Counted from the first letter of the stretch, positions 1 through 5,790 are shown. The stretch is DNA of 5,790 nucleotides from JANWYU01 sp964655485 (GCA_964655485.1 CAZZMS010000004.1:1-5790); one strand, 5' to 3'. Translations and numbers: made by a program. Notes: generated by a model not told the origin, from the sequence alone.

Positions 1-670
1 TTGCTTTAGGAACTTTACAATTTTCAAACAAGAGCTCGCAAGTGGAGGACGCACGGATTCCCACTTTGTCTTCTTTTTTGCCCACAGAAAAACCGTTGAA
101 ACTTTTTTCAACCAAGAAGGCCGTGATCCCTTTGTAACCTAATTCGGGTTTCAAATTAGCGAACACGATAAATAACTCCGCCTCTTTGCCGTTCGTAATC
201 CACAACTTGTGACCGTTTAACACGTAATGATCCCCTCGGTCTTCGGCTCTAAGTTTCAAAGCAAAAGCATCAGAGCCGGAGGAGGATTCGGAAAGCGCAT
301 AAGCCCCTACCCATTCCTTGGCCAGTTTTGGTAGGTAACGTTTCTTTTGCTCCTCATTACCCCAGCGTAAAAGAGCGTTGGTTACCAGTGTGTTTTGTAC
401 ATCGACTAATACCGACACAGAGCCATCCACCTTGGCGAGCTCTTCAACTACGAGGCAGGCTGTAAAAAAAGAGCTACCCGTTCCACCAAAACTTTCGGGG
501 GTCTCTATACCCATGAGTCCCATCTCAAAAAGCTTAGCGATAAGCGAACGGTCCATTTCGGCCGCTTGATCCATTTTATGAACCAAGGGCTTAATTTCTT
601 TTTCAGCGAAATCTGCGACCAGTTGCTTGAACTCGAGCTCTTGCTCGCTGAGTTGCGTTAAGGGATTCAT
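1..670 (-). CDS. Acyl-CoA dehydrogenase, short/branched-chain (ACADSB-like), 5' part
   Basis: Partial gene: the first 223 codons are present and the C-terminal half lies beyond the left edge. Family members are FAD-dependent flavoenzymes that desaturate acyl-CoA thioesters at alpha-beta and pass electrons to electron-transfer flavoprotein, in fatty-acid or branched-chain amino-acid breakdown. Seen here: the N-terminal helical domain (about residues 8-120, with a GIETPESFGG stretch at 54-63 and EEQKKRYLPKL at 106-116), then the start of the middle beta domain with YALSE (124-128) and GSD (132-134), NGHKLWITNG (152-161), GYKGITAFLV (178-187) and GIRASSTCEL (204-213). These blocks recall mitochondrial ACADSB more than the medium-chain enzymes. 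The usual AGAGSD flavin loop reads SSSGSD. The catalytic glutamate would be in the missing part, so activity cannot be judged. The start at 670 has AGGAGG 6 nt upstream; an in-frame ATG at 676 abuts the SD and is less likely. It is divergent from the trpS-scpAB operon. Substrate chain specificity is inferred. Confidence 0.93.
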   Translation of the reverse strand, partial: MNPLTQLSEQELEFKQLVADFAEKEIKPLVHKMDQAAEMDRSLIAKLFEMGLMGIETPESFGGTGSSFFTACLVVEELAKVDGSVSVLVDVQNTLVTNALLRWGNEEQKKRYLPKLAKEWVGAYALSESSSGSDAFALKLRAEDRGDHYVLNGHKLWITNGKEAELFIVFANLKPELGYKGITAFLVEKSFNGFSVGKKEDKVGIRASSTCELLFENCKVPKA

Positions 671-676
671 GGACAT

Positions 677-682
677 CCTCCT
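677..682 (-). promoter_or_regulatory. Shine-Dalgarno of the acyl-CoA dehydrogenase gene
   Basis: On the minus strand AGGAGG lies 6 nt upstream of the ATG at 670-668. Two in-frame ATGs occur here (676 and 670). The first directly touches the SD, so the second is the better start. Confidence 0.75.
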
Positions 683-962
683 TTTATTTTTCGTTTATGT
701 TCCTTGCTTCGTAAAAACGGATCATTGTAAGCTCGTTACCCATCCTTGTTATTATCACTGGACAAGCTAGTCGGACCAGCTCTTTCCAAAAGCCATTAAC
801 AGATTCTACGCGTTGGTTCATACCAGCTTATGGAACCGGGAAACATATGAGCATGCCTTTATCATCTTTAGAAACGGGAAGGGCTGTCATTCCCTTTGGG
901 TAACAACCTGCATAAATTTTTCCTATGACACATTTTGTTGCAAGCAGCTGATCTGACACATC

Positions 963-1003
963 CCCCTAGACATGGTCTGCATTGGGCTTTTAGCCTCTAG
1001 GGG
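963..1003 (+). promoter_or_regulatory. Inverted repeat over the SD region of the M50 gene
   Basis: CCCCTAGA (963-970) is perfectly complementary to TCTAGGGG (996-1003), with a 25-nt spacer. The right arm contains AGGGG, the only SD-like sequence near the preferred start codon at 1005. In RNA the 8-bp stem would hide it. A competing small hairpin, AGAC/GTCT around 968-978, shares bases with the left arm. The repeat is directly visible; a regulatory role is inference. Confidence 0.35.
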
Positions 1004-1004
1004 T

Positions 1005-1673
1005 ATGGACTTACTGGAGTTAGCACGCAATTTCGTGGGTTTTTTTGTGATTCTCCTCTTCTCTTTGTGTTTCCACGAATGGGCGCATGGCATGGCGGCG
1101 AAATGGTTAGGCGATGACACCGCCGAGCGGATGGGGCGATTAACCCTTAACCCAACGGCGCACATGGATATGATGGGCACAGTCATACTGCCCGCTATCA
1201 CGGTGGTTTTAAACTCCATGGGGGCTCACCTTCCTTATTTTGGTTGGGCTAAACCCGTGCCGGTGAATGTGCGCAACTTGAAAAATCCTAGAAAGGATAT
1301 GTTCTGGATCGCTTCTGCAGGACCGGTGAGTAACTTGTTTTTGGCTGCGGCAGCCACAGGTGTACTGGCTTTCGCTCATCGCTATTTGATTGTGTCGAGT
1401 TTTTACCGAGGCTTAACTCTGCTTCTGGGGCAATTCATTGTGACGAATTTATTTTTGGCTTTTTTTAATCTTATCCCGTTGAATCCTCTCGATGGAGGGC
1501 GGATTATCTCCCGTTTCTTGCCGGCATCTTGGGCTTACAAGCTCGAGCAATACGAGTCGGTTACCAGTATGGCACTTATGGTGGTGATTCTTATGGGTGG
1601 CTTAAAAATTTTGGCGATCCCGGTGTTTCACACCTTTCAATGGCTGATGAGGATGGCAGAACATGGATTTTAA
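1005..1673 (+). CDS. Site-2 protease family protein (M50 metalloprotease, minimal type)
   Basis: Integral-membrane zinc metalloprotease of the M50 family, which cleaves substrates within or near the membrane. Read from the ATG at 1005 it has 222 residues. The zinc motif HEWAH is at residues 24-28 in the first hydrophobic segment. A GPVSN element is at 106-110, typical of the family's central membrane segment, and NPLDGG at 160-165 supplies the third zinc ligand (Asp163). FGWAKPVPVN, between the first two blocks, is characteristic of the small S2P clade. There is no PDZ or CBS domain, so it is unlike RseP and closer to compact S2Ps of unknown substrate. About four to six hydrophobic segments are visible. 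The start is uncertain: the ATG at 972 would add 11 residues but has no SD, while the ATG at 1005 puts HExxH where relatives have it but its AGGGG is only 1 nt away. The 3' end overlaps trpS by 11 nt. The family call is secure; the substrate is unknown. Confidence 0.92.
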   Translation: MDLLELARNFVGFFVILLFSLCFHEWAHGMAAKWLGDDTAERMGRLTLNPTAHMDMMGTVILPAITVVLNSMGAHLPYFGWAKPVPVNVRNLKNPRKDMFWIASAGPVSNLFLAAAATGVLAFAHRYLIVSSFYRGLTLLLGQFIVTNLFLAFFNLIPLNPLDGGRIISRFLPASWAYKLEQYESVTSMALMVVILMGGLKILAIPVFHTFQWLMRMAEHGF

Positions 1674-2694
1674 AGAGAATCATGCAGTGACTGGTGATCA
1701 AAAAAACCAAGCTCCGCGTTTGATGAGTGGTATGCGCGCTACCGGGCAACTTCATTTGGGACATTATTTTGGTGCGCTTAAAAATTGGCTGCAGTTGCAG
1801 CACCAGTATCCTTGCTTTTTTGGGGTGATGGATTGGCACGGAATGACCACGGCTTACAAAACCCCTGCCGAAGTGGCCCGGTGGGCAAGGGAGTTATATG
1901 CGGAGTTCGTAGCTTGGGGCTTGGATCCCGAGAAGAACGTGATCTTTATTCAAAGTCAGGTGCCTGAGCATCTTGAGTTGTATATGTGGTTTTCCAACCT
2001 CACGCCGCTGGGGTGGCTGGAGCGAGTTCCCACGTGGAAAGACGCTGAAGAAGAGGCCAAACAAACGGATACCCGTAATTTGGGTCGCTTTGGTTACCCT
2101 GTGCTCCAAGCGGCAGATATTGCCGTTTACCAAGGGAGTCTTGTGCCGGTTGGTGCTGATCAGGTGGCCCACCTGGAGTTAAGTCGGGAGATCGTACGGC
2201 GCTTTAACCATCTCTACGGGTTGCGTTTACCTGAGCCCAAGCCCTTGCTCACAGAAACACCTTTGTTGCCTGGTTTGGATGGGCGAAAAATGAGTAAGTC
2301 CTACGGTAACAGCATCATGCTCAGTGAGGAAAAAGAGTCCTTGCAAAAGAAAATTCGGCAAATGCCTACCGATCCTCAAAGGGTAAGACGGCATGATCCA
2401 GGTGAGCCTGAAAAGTGCACCGTCTATAGTTACCACAAGCTCTTATCTTCCACAGATCAGCGGCAGCAAATTGAGCAAGGTTGTCGCACGGCAGGAATGG
2501 GCTGTGGAGATTGTAAAGCTATGTTACTGGAAAATATGGATGCTCTTCTGGCCGGTCCACGCTCTAAAAAGCAAGAATTATTGGCTAAACCTCAAGAGTT
2601 AAACGAGATGATCCGTGCGGGTTGTAACCGTGCCCGCCAAGAGGCAGCAAAAACTTTGTCTATGATTAAAGAAAAAGTGGGGTGGCAGTCATGA
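1663..2694 (+). CDS. trpS: Tryptophanyl-tRNA synthetase with a possible [4Fe-4S]-type cysteine motif
   Basis: Class I aminoacyl-tRNA synthetase that activates tryptophan with ATP and charges tRNA-Trp in the cytoplasm. It has 343 residues, a normal bacterial TrpRS length. The class signatures are HLGH at 31-34, KMSKS at 209-213, DWHGMTT at 57-63 in the Rossmann fold, YPVLQAADI at 145-153, and VGADQ...HLEL at 163-172, which contacts substrate in this family. The HxGH form with a GMRATGQLHLGHYFG-like N-terminus resembles the thermophile-type TrpRS rather than the E. coli form. In the C-terminal part, cysteines 252, 274, 281 and 284 make C-x21-C-x6-C-x2-C, nearly the spacing known to bind [4Fe-4S] in Thermotoga maritima TrpRS (x22-x6-x2). 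The ATG at 1663 has GAGG 10 nt upstream inside the M50 gene. The first 20 or so residues before MSGMR are an extra leader compared with many TrpRSs, so an initiator at 1723 is possible though it lacks an SD. It overlaps scpA by 4 nt. Confidence 0.97.
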   Translation: MDFKENHAVTGDQKNQAPRLMSGMRATGQLHLGHYFGALKNWLQLQHQYPCFFGVMDWHGMTTAYKTPAEVARWARELYAEFVAWGLDPEKNVIFIQSQVPEHLELYMWFSNLTPLGWLERVPTWKDAEEEAKQTDTRNLGRFGYPVLQAADIAVYQGSLVPVGADQVAHLELSREIVRRFNHLYGLRLPEPKPLLTETPLLPGLDGRKMSKSYGNSIMLSEEKESLQKKIRQMPTDPQRVRRHDPGEPEKCTVYSYHKLLSSTDQRQQIEQGCRTAGMGCGDCKAMLLENMDALLAGPRSKKQELLAKPQELNEMIRAGCNRARQEAAKTLSMIKEKVGWQS

Positions 2695-3836
2695 ATTTGA
2701 CAGCATCGAGTTTGCGTATCGAATTGCCTCGGTTTGAAGGCCCCATGGCTCTCCTTCTTTATCTTATTAAGAAGGAAGAGATGGATATCATGGACATCCA
2801 GATCCATCGGATTACCCAGCAGTATTTAGAGTACATTAAACTCATGCGAGAAATGGATTTGGAATTAGCCGGTGAGTTTATTGCCATGGCAGCTACCTTG
2901 TTGCAAATCAAGTCGCAGATGTTACTGCCTCAGTATCAGGACGCGAGTGCCGGCGAAGAAGAGGCCCTCAAAGATCCCCGTCGCCCCTTGGTTCAACGTC
3001 TGTTGGAGTATCAACAGATGCAGGAAGCGGCGTCAAAGCTGGGTGAGCGGGTATGGTTGGGACGTGAAGTGTGGGCCAGGGATTTTACTCCCGCTTGGAT
3101 TCAGGAGGTTCTGGCGCAAAATTCTCCGAGCTCTGTAGGGATGGAAGCTTCGTCTCAAGAAAGTGCCAAGGAAGTATTCGGCGAAGATTCCGAGCAATTA
3201 TTATTTTCTTTGATTCGTGCTTATCGTCTCGTGATGCGAGCCGCAGAAAAGCGAGTTCACAAAGTCGCACGCAAGTTAAAAAGTATCGCCCAAAGAATTC
3301 AAGAGATCTCGAGCGATCTCGTCGTTGGCACTCAGGTGGTACTACGAAAATTGATTGCGTGGGAGCGCATCGAACAAGCGGAGGAGAAAAAATTTGAATT
3401 ATTGATCACATTTCTTTCGGTCTTGGAAATGGCCAAGATGGGCTTTGTCCGCTTGTTTCAAACGCAAACCTACGGGGACATTTACATCGAAGCCCTCAAA
3501 GACCCCAAAGGAATCAATTTATCGCAAGTCGATGAGTTTGACTCTGCTCCCAATCTGGGTAGTCCAATGCCACCCTTAAACAAGGTGACTGTAAGTGAGC
3601 TGGAGGAGATCGATTCGCTAGCTGAGAGCGCAACTCCATCCGCTCAAAAGCCCTCCGAGCCGAGTGCTACCATCCTAGTAGCCGCAAAAACTGAGGAATC
3701 CGCTGCGGAAGAGGAAGAGACCAGTGAAACCGATATGGCCACCGATGAGGACATCGAGCGGGCGTGGCAAGAAATGGGTTTTGATGAAACCTTGAATCCT
3801 GAGCCTAGAGCCACTGACGAAGAACTTCCATTGTAA
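2691..3836 (+). CDS. scpA: Segregation and condensation protein A (kleisin) with acidic C-terminal tail
   Basis: Kleisin subunit of the Smc-ScpAB condensin, bridging the two heads of an Smc dimer in chromosome organisation and segregation. It has 381 residues, well above the roughly 250 usual for the family. The N-terminal kleisin helix region opens with FEGPMALLLYLI at 15-26, followed by the helical block with MDLELAGEFIAMAATLLQIKSQ, a standard ScpA signature. The C-terminal winged helix that docks on the Smc head covers about 225-267 (FELLITFLSVLEMAKMG at 235-251, then DIYIE). After it comes a 114-residue tail rich in Glu, Ser, Ala and Pro, ending with a predicted amphipathic segment DEDIERAWQEMGFDE. 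The start chosen is the ATG at 2691, which overlaps the trpS stop as ATGA and has GGGG (2679-2682) 8 nt upstream; a GTG at 2682 is possible but sits within that SD. Translational coupling to trpS is likely. The scpB gene follows 35 nt later. Confidence 0.95.
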   Translation: MNLTASSLRIELPRFEGPMALLLYLIKKEEMDIMDIQIHRITQQYLEYIKLMREMDLELAGEFIAMAATLLQIKSQMLLPQYQDASAGEEEALKDPRRPLVQRLLEYQQMQEAASKLGERVWLGREVWARDFTPAWIQEVLAQNSPSSVGMEASSQESAKEVFGEDSEQLLFSLIRAYRLVMRAAEKRVHKVARKLKSIAQRIQEISSDLVVGTQVVLRKLIAWERIEQAEEKKFELLITFLSVLEMAKMGFVRLFQTQTYGDIYIEALKDPKGINLSQVDEFDSAPNLGSPMPPLNKVTVSELEEIDSLAESATPSAQKPSEPSATILVAAKTEESAAEEEETSETDMATDEDIERAWQEMGFDETLNPEPRATDEELPL

Positions 3837-3858
3837 GTATTGATGGTTACCAAGCAAG

Positions 3859-3864
3859 AAAGGA
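3859..3864 (+). promoter_or_regulatory. Shine-Dalgarno of scpB
   Basis: AAAGGA lies 7 nt before the ATG at 3872 and supports that start. It also shows that scpB has its own initiation site in the 35-nt scpA-scpB gap, the only non-overlapping junction in the operon. Confidence 0.65.
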
Positions 3865-3871
3865 ACACTCT

Positions 3872-4948
3872 ATGGAAAATCTTGAATTGGAAAGTGCAGA
3901 AATGGAAAGCGCCGGTGCAAACATGATGCTTGATGAGACGGAGTCCTCCGGAGTAGAACTTGGGGTTTCTCGGGAGCTTACAGACTCTGAGTTAGACTCT
4001 TACGAATCTGCTTCGATTGAAGAAAAAGAGTTTTTAACTGCCGAACGAGCCCAGTCGATTCTTGAGAGCTTCTTATTTCTCGCCGACAAACCAGTCACGT
4101 TGGCGCGGCTTGAAGAGGTTTTTGCCCAGACAAATATTGAGCGAAACCAAATTATACAGCTGATTGAAAAGTTGCAGCTTCGCTACGCCGATGCCTGCAG
4201 TGGACTCAGTTTGGATGAAGTGGCTGGAGGTTACCAGATTCGCACACGAGTGGATAATAACAAGTACATTTTAAGTGGTCACAAAAAACGAGCTATTCGT
4301 CTATCTCAGGCAGCTCTTGAGGTCTTGGCCATCGTAGCTTACAAGCAGCCTATTGTGAAATCTCAGATCGATGAAATTCGCGGGGTGGACTCTGGGCATC
4401 TTCTTCGCGCCCTTATGGAAAAGGGGCTAGTGAAGTTTGGTGAAAAATCCGAGTTACCCGGGCGACCCATGTATTATGAAACCACTCGCAAGTTTTTAGA
4501 GTTCATGAGTTTGCGCAATCTTAAAGAGTTACCAACTTTGGCTCAGATCGAGGAACTTATTCCTGAGGGGATTGATAGCGAAATCCCTGATCGTAAACAA
4601 GGTCTTGAGGCCATCAGTGACCATATGGCAGCCCCGGTTCGTCATACCTATTCGGAAGGGGAAGAGGAGTTACAGTCTATTACTATCGATCTAGAGGCGA
4701 TTGCTACCACCACCGAGTTTTTTGAGCAGGAAAAGCGCCGGCAGCAAGAGGAAAGAGATCGTTTGAAAGCTGAAAAAATCCGGCAAGCTTTGGCCAGCGG
4801 TGAGGAGGTCAGTACCAGAGATAGAAATTGGCTGGCCCAATATGAGGCCAGAGAGGCTGCTCAAAGCGGAGAGCTCACAATAGCAGAGGGGGCCGGAGAA
4901 GAAGTTGCAGAAAGAGCGAGTGAGGCAGACTTGATGAATCCTTTATGA
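3872..4948 (+). CDS. scpB: Segregation and condensation protein B with N- and C-terminal extensions
   Basis: KITE-type tandem winged-helix protein that dimerises and binds the central region of ScpA in the Smc complex. It has 358 residues, against about 170-200 in typical members. The canonical core spans about 57-229: AERAQSILESFLFLADKPV opens the first winged helix (57-75), LSQAALEVLAIVAYKQPIV (from 144) and IRGVD (169-173) belong to the second, and GRPMYYETTRKFLEF...LKELPTL closes it. Residues 1-56 are acidic and low in complexity, with a small ESA-type duplication near residues 6-15. Residues 230-358 are charged: a Lys/Arg/Glu/Gln-rich stretch (about 285-310, EQEKRRQQEERDRLKAEK) likely forms a long helix or coiled coil and is followed by an Ala/Glu-rich end. 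Both extensions lie outside the known ScpB fold and I can assign no function to them. The stop overlaps the next start as ATGA. Confidence 0.95.
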   Translation: MENLELESAEMESAGANMMLDETESSGVELGVSRELTDSELDSYESASIEEKEFLTAERAQSILESFLFLADKPVTLARLEEVFAQTNIERNQIIQLIEKLQLRYADACSGLSLDEVAGGYQIRTRVDNNKYILSGHKKRAIRLSQAALEVLAIVAYKQPIVKSQIDEIRGVDSGHLLRALMEKGLVKFGEKSELPGRPMYYETTRKFLEFMSLRNLKELPTLAQIEELIPEGIDSEIPDRKQGLEAISDHMAAPVRHTYSEGEEELQSITIDLEAIATTTEFFEQEKRRQQEERDRLKAEKIRQALASGEEVSTRDRNWLAQYEAREAAQSGELTIAEGAGEEVAERASEADLMNPL

Positions 4949-5523
4949 ATAAAACTACAAAAACTCCCATACAGGTAAAGTCCATGAGTTACTTGCTCGG
5001 ACTTATCCTGACTGGCTGGGTTTTCATTCATTTGAGTATCGCACTTCTCATTGCCAATCCCTCCTCTTTTGTTGTGCGACGTCTTGCTTGGATTTCTGCC
5101 TACGCCAGTCAGCTGGGCTTTAACACGAGTTGGAATTTTTTTTCACCAGATCCGGCTCATCCGATGTTTTTTCGCTTTCGGGTGTATTTTGCCGATGAAG
5201 AGCAAGATCCTATCGAGGGTTATTGGCCCCCTCTCAAAGATCAAGTGATTACCTCTTCGTCTTTGCGGCGAACTATGTATGCCATGAGATATTTTGTTGT
5301 TTCTAGTAGCCCTTCCGGAGAACTTTTTTCTACTTGGCTGTGTCGGCTCTATCCAGGAGCTTCCCGGGTGTGGTGGGAACATCAGGTTTTTGTGTTACCC
5401 CATCTAGATCAGGCTCTCATGAGTGGTGCGGATAACTGGCGAGAAAGTATTAAAGAGCAAAAAGGCACGAGTCAGGAATACTATTGCCCCGAGCAGGATG
5501 GGATGCCAAAGGAAGGCTCATGA
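4945..5523 (+). CDS. Uncharacterised single-TM protein with WNFFSPDP motif, likely partner of the HTTM-like protein
   Basis: I cannot assign a function. The 192-residue product has a basic N-terminus (residues 1-13) and one clear hydrophobic segment at about 16-37. A conserved-looking WNFFSPDPAHP lies at 63-73, and then a mostly soluble domain rich in aromatic residues. After insertion the bulk may be outside the cytoplasm, but orientation is not certain. A tryptophan followed by F-x-P-x-P after one N-terminal membrane helix is, from memory, common in small proteins encoded beside HTTM-domain genes and in DUF5819-like proteins; this is a resemblance, not a search result. It overlaps scpB by ATGA and overlaps the HTTM-like gene downstream the same way, so the two membrane proteins are probably made together. 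There is no obvious SD before 4945, and initiation probably relies on termination of scpB. An in-frame ATG at 4984 (residue 14) right before the membrane segment is an alternative start. An 8-T run (5136-5143) encodes the NFF part of the motif. Confidence 0.75.
   Translation: MNKTTKTPIQVKSMSYLLGLILTGWVFIHLSIALLIANPSSFVVRRLAWISAYASQLGFNTSWNFFSPDPAHPMFFRFRVYFADEEQDPIEGYWPPLKDQVITSSSLRRTMYAMRYFVVSSSPSGELFSTWLCRLYPGASRVWWEHQVFVLPHLDQALMSGADNWRESIKEQKGTSQEYYCPEQDGMPKEGS
5510..5516 (+). promoter_or_regulatory. Shine-Dalgarno of the HTTM-like gene
   Basis: AGGAAGG inside the end of the preceding gene sits 3-6 nt before the ATG at 5520. It is a strong SD at an ATGA overlap. Confidence 0.6.
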
Positions 5524-5790
5524 AAGATTTCATGAATAAACTCAAAGAGCTTATCGGGATGATCCTCACGAATCCTTTTTTGAAGATAACAAGTGCTTCA
5601 CCCTTGGCTATTCGTCTTTTTCGCTTGTTGGTGGGGTCAGCTTCACTCTTAATGTGCGCTGATCGGCATCAGGATATGAGATTCCTCTATGGGTCGCACC
5701 CTTTTAGTTTGTTACGCAAGGAGTCGTGGGCTCAAGCTTGGCGGGAAGTTCAGCGCCCTCGTGGGGTTTTCTTTGTGTGTGCTTCGTTTT
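5520..5790 (+). CDS. HTTM-like (gamma-carboxylase-related) membrane protein, 5' part
   Basis: Partial gene: 90 codons are present and the reading frame is open to the right edge. The start is the ATG in the ATGA overlap with the preceding stop, backed by AGGAAGG just upstream; another ATG at 5532 is in frame. Residues 1-27 are cytosolic-looking and include a short hydrophobic helix. Residues 28-47 (PLAIRLFRLLVGSASLLMCA) form a membrane helix, followed by ADRHQDMRFLYGSHPFSLL. The pattern Ala-x-Arg-Leu-x-Arg...Gly...Leu-Leu, then an Asp/Arg-rich loop with FLY, matches how HTTM-domain proteins begin (the multi-pass domain shared with vitamin K-dependent gamma-carboxylase and SdpB). A second hydrophobic segment (GVFFVCASF) is just beginning at the edge. 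The assignment is by pattern only, since the catalytic and transmembrane core is out of the window. If right, it may modify or export a small partner, but no substrate is visible. Confidence 0.55.
   Translation, partial: MKDFMNKLKELIGMILTNPFLKITSASPLAIRLFRLLVGSASLLMCADRHQDMRFLYGSHPFSLLRKESWAQAWREVQRPRGVFFVCASF

Larger units (their letters stand above)
671..1004. other. Divergent intergenic region between acyl-CoA dehydrogenase and the M50-trpS-scpAB operon
   Basis: These 334 bases separate two divergent transcription units and must hold promoters for both, unless translation of the M50 gene begins at 972. I found no convincing -35/-10 pair by eye. On the minus strand, TACAAT (729-724) and GATAAT within 751-757 resemble -10 boxes but lack good -35 partners. 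On the plus strand, ATAAAT (912-917) is the best -10-like element, again without a clear -35. A weak hairpin AAGGG/CCCTT (879-883 with 892-896, 8-nt loop) and the stronger inverted repeat 963-970/996-1003 are the only structures seen. No tRNA or convincing small gene was found. Confidence 0.6.

Noticed and set aside
876..897. Hairpin GGGAAGGG...CCCTT as a possible terminator or operator.
   Set aside because: The stem is only about 5 bp with alternative registers, there is no following T-run, and no gene ends upstream of it on this strand.
847..903. An 18-codon plus-strand ORF (MSMPLSSLETGRAVIPFG) in the divergent intergenic region.
   Set aside because: It has a weak GGGA-like SD and no family resemblance or attenuator-like amino-acid bias, and ORFs this short are expected by chance.
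923..1219. Minus-strand open frame of 98 codons opposite the M50 gene.
   Set aside because: It lies opposite the conserved HEWAH-containing gene and has no recognisable motif; it is the shadow of a real gene.
2697..2725. A perfect TTGACA at the start of scpA as an internal promoter -35 box.
   Set aside because: At 16-18 nt spacing the downstream hexamers (TCGAAT, CGAATT) are poor -10 boxes, and the TTGACA falls in codons 2-4 of scpA.
3071..3397. Plus-strand open frame of 108 codons inside scpA in another frame.
   Set aside because: The scpA frame is continuous and family-like throughout. The alternative product is Arg/Ser-rich without domain character.
3837..3871. Possible terminator or promoter in the scpA-scpB gap.
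   Set aside because: Its 35 nt hold an SD for scpB but no stem followed by T-run and no -35/-10 pair.
1..5790. Search by eye for mobile elements, CRISPR arrays, tRNA genes and phage-type modules.
   Set aside because: No terminal inverted repeats, regularly spaced repeats, cloverleaf sequence, transposase or integrase motifs were seen. All coding stretches fit chromosomal housekeeping or membrane genes.

Overview
The window looks like an ordinary chromosomal segment from a Gram-negative bacterium, most plausibly from the Bdellovibrionota/old deltaproteobacterial assemblage. That placement is an inference. It rests on the gene order M50 protease - trpS - scpA - scpB, moderate base composition, an ACADSB-like acyl-CoA dehydrogenase next door, and long acidic extensions on both condensin subunits. 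No marker in the window fixes the taxon.

Layout: positions 670 to 1 (minus strand) carry the N-terminal 223 codons of an acyl-CoA dehydrogenase that runs off the left edge. A 334-base divergent intergenic region follows. From about 1005 to the right edge, six plus-strand genes are packed head to tail with no visible terminator: a minimal site-2 protease (M50), tryptophanyl-tRNA synthetase (trpS), ScpA, ScpB, a one-TM protein of unknown function, and the start of a membrane protein resembling the HTTM (vitamin K-dependent gamma-carboxylase-like) family. Junctions are an 11-nt overlap (M50/trpS), three ATGA 4-nt overlaps (trpS/scpA, scpB/unknown, unknown/HTTM-like) and one 35-nt gap (scpA/scpB). 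Co-transcription and translational coupling are therefore likely.

Functionally, ScpA and ScpB form the kleisin and KITE parts of the Smc chromosome condensation complex. TrpRS and the M50 protease are frequent genomic neighbours of scpAB without a known mechanistic link. The last two genes look like a separate membrane module appended to the operon.

The points most worth following up are: (1) a four-cysteine C-x21-C-x6-C-x2-C motif in TrpRS, close to the [4Fe-4S] motif of the Thermotoga enzyme; (2) long acidic or charged tails on ScpA and ScpB; (3) an 8-bp inverted repeat that would occlude the only SD-like sequence before the M50 gene; (4) the uncharacterised WNFFSPDP protein paired with an HTTM-like protein. 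I see no mobile element, CRISPR array, tRNA or rRNA.
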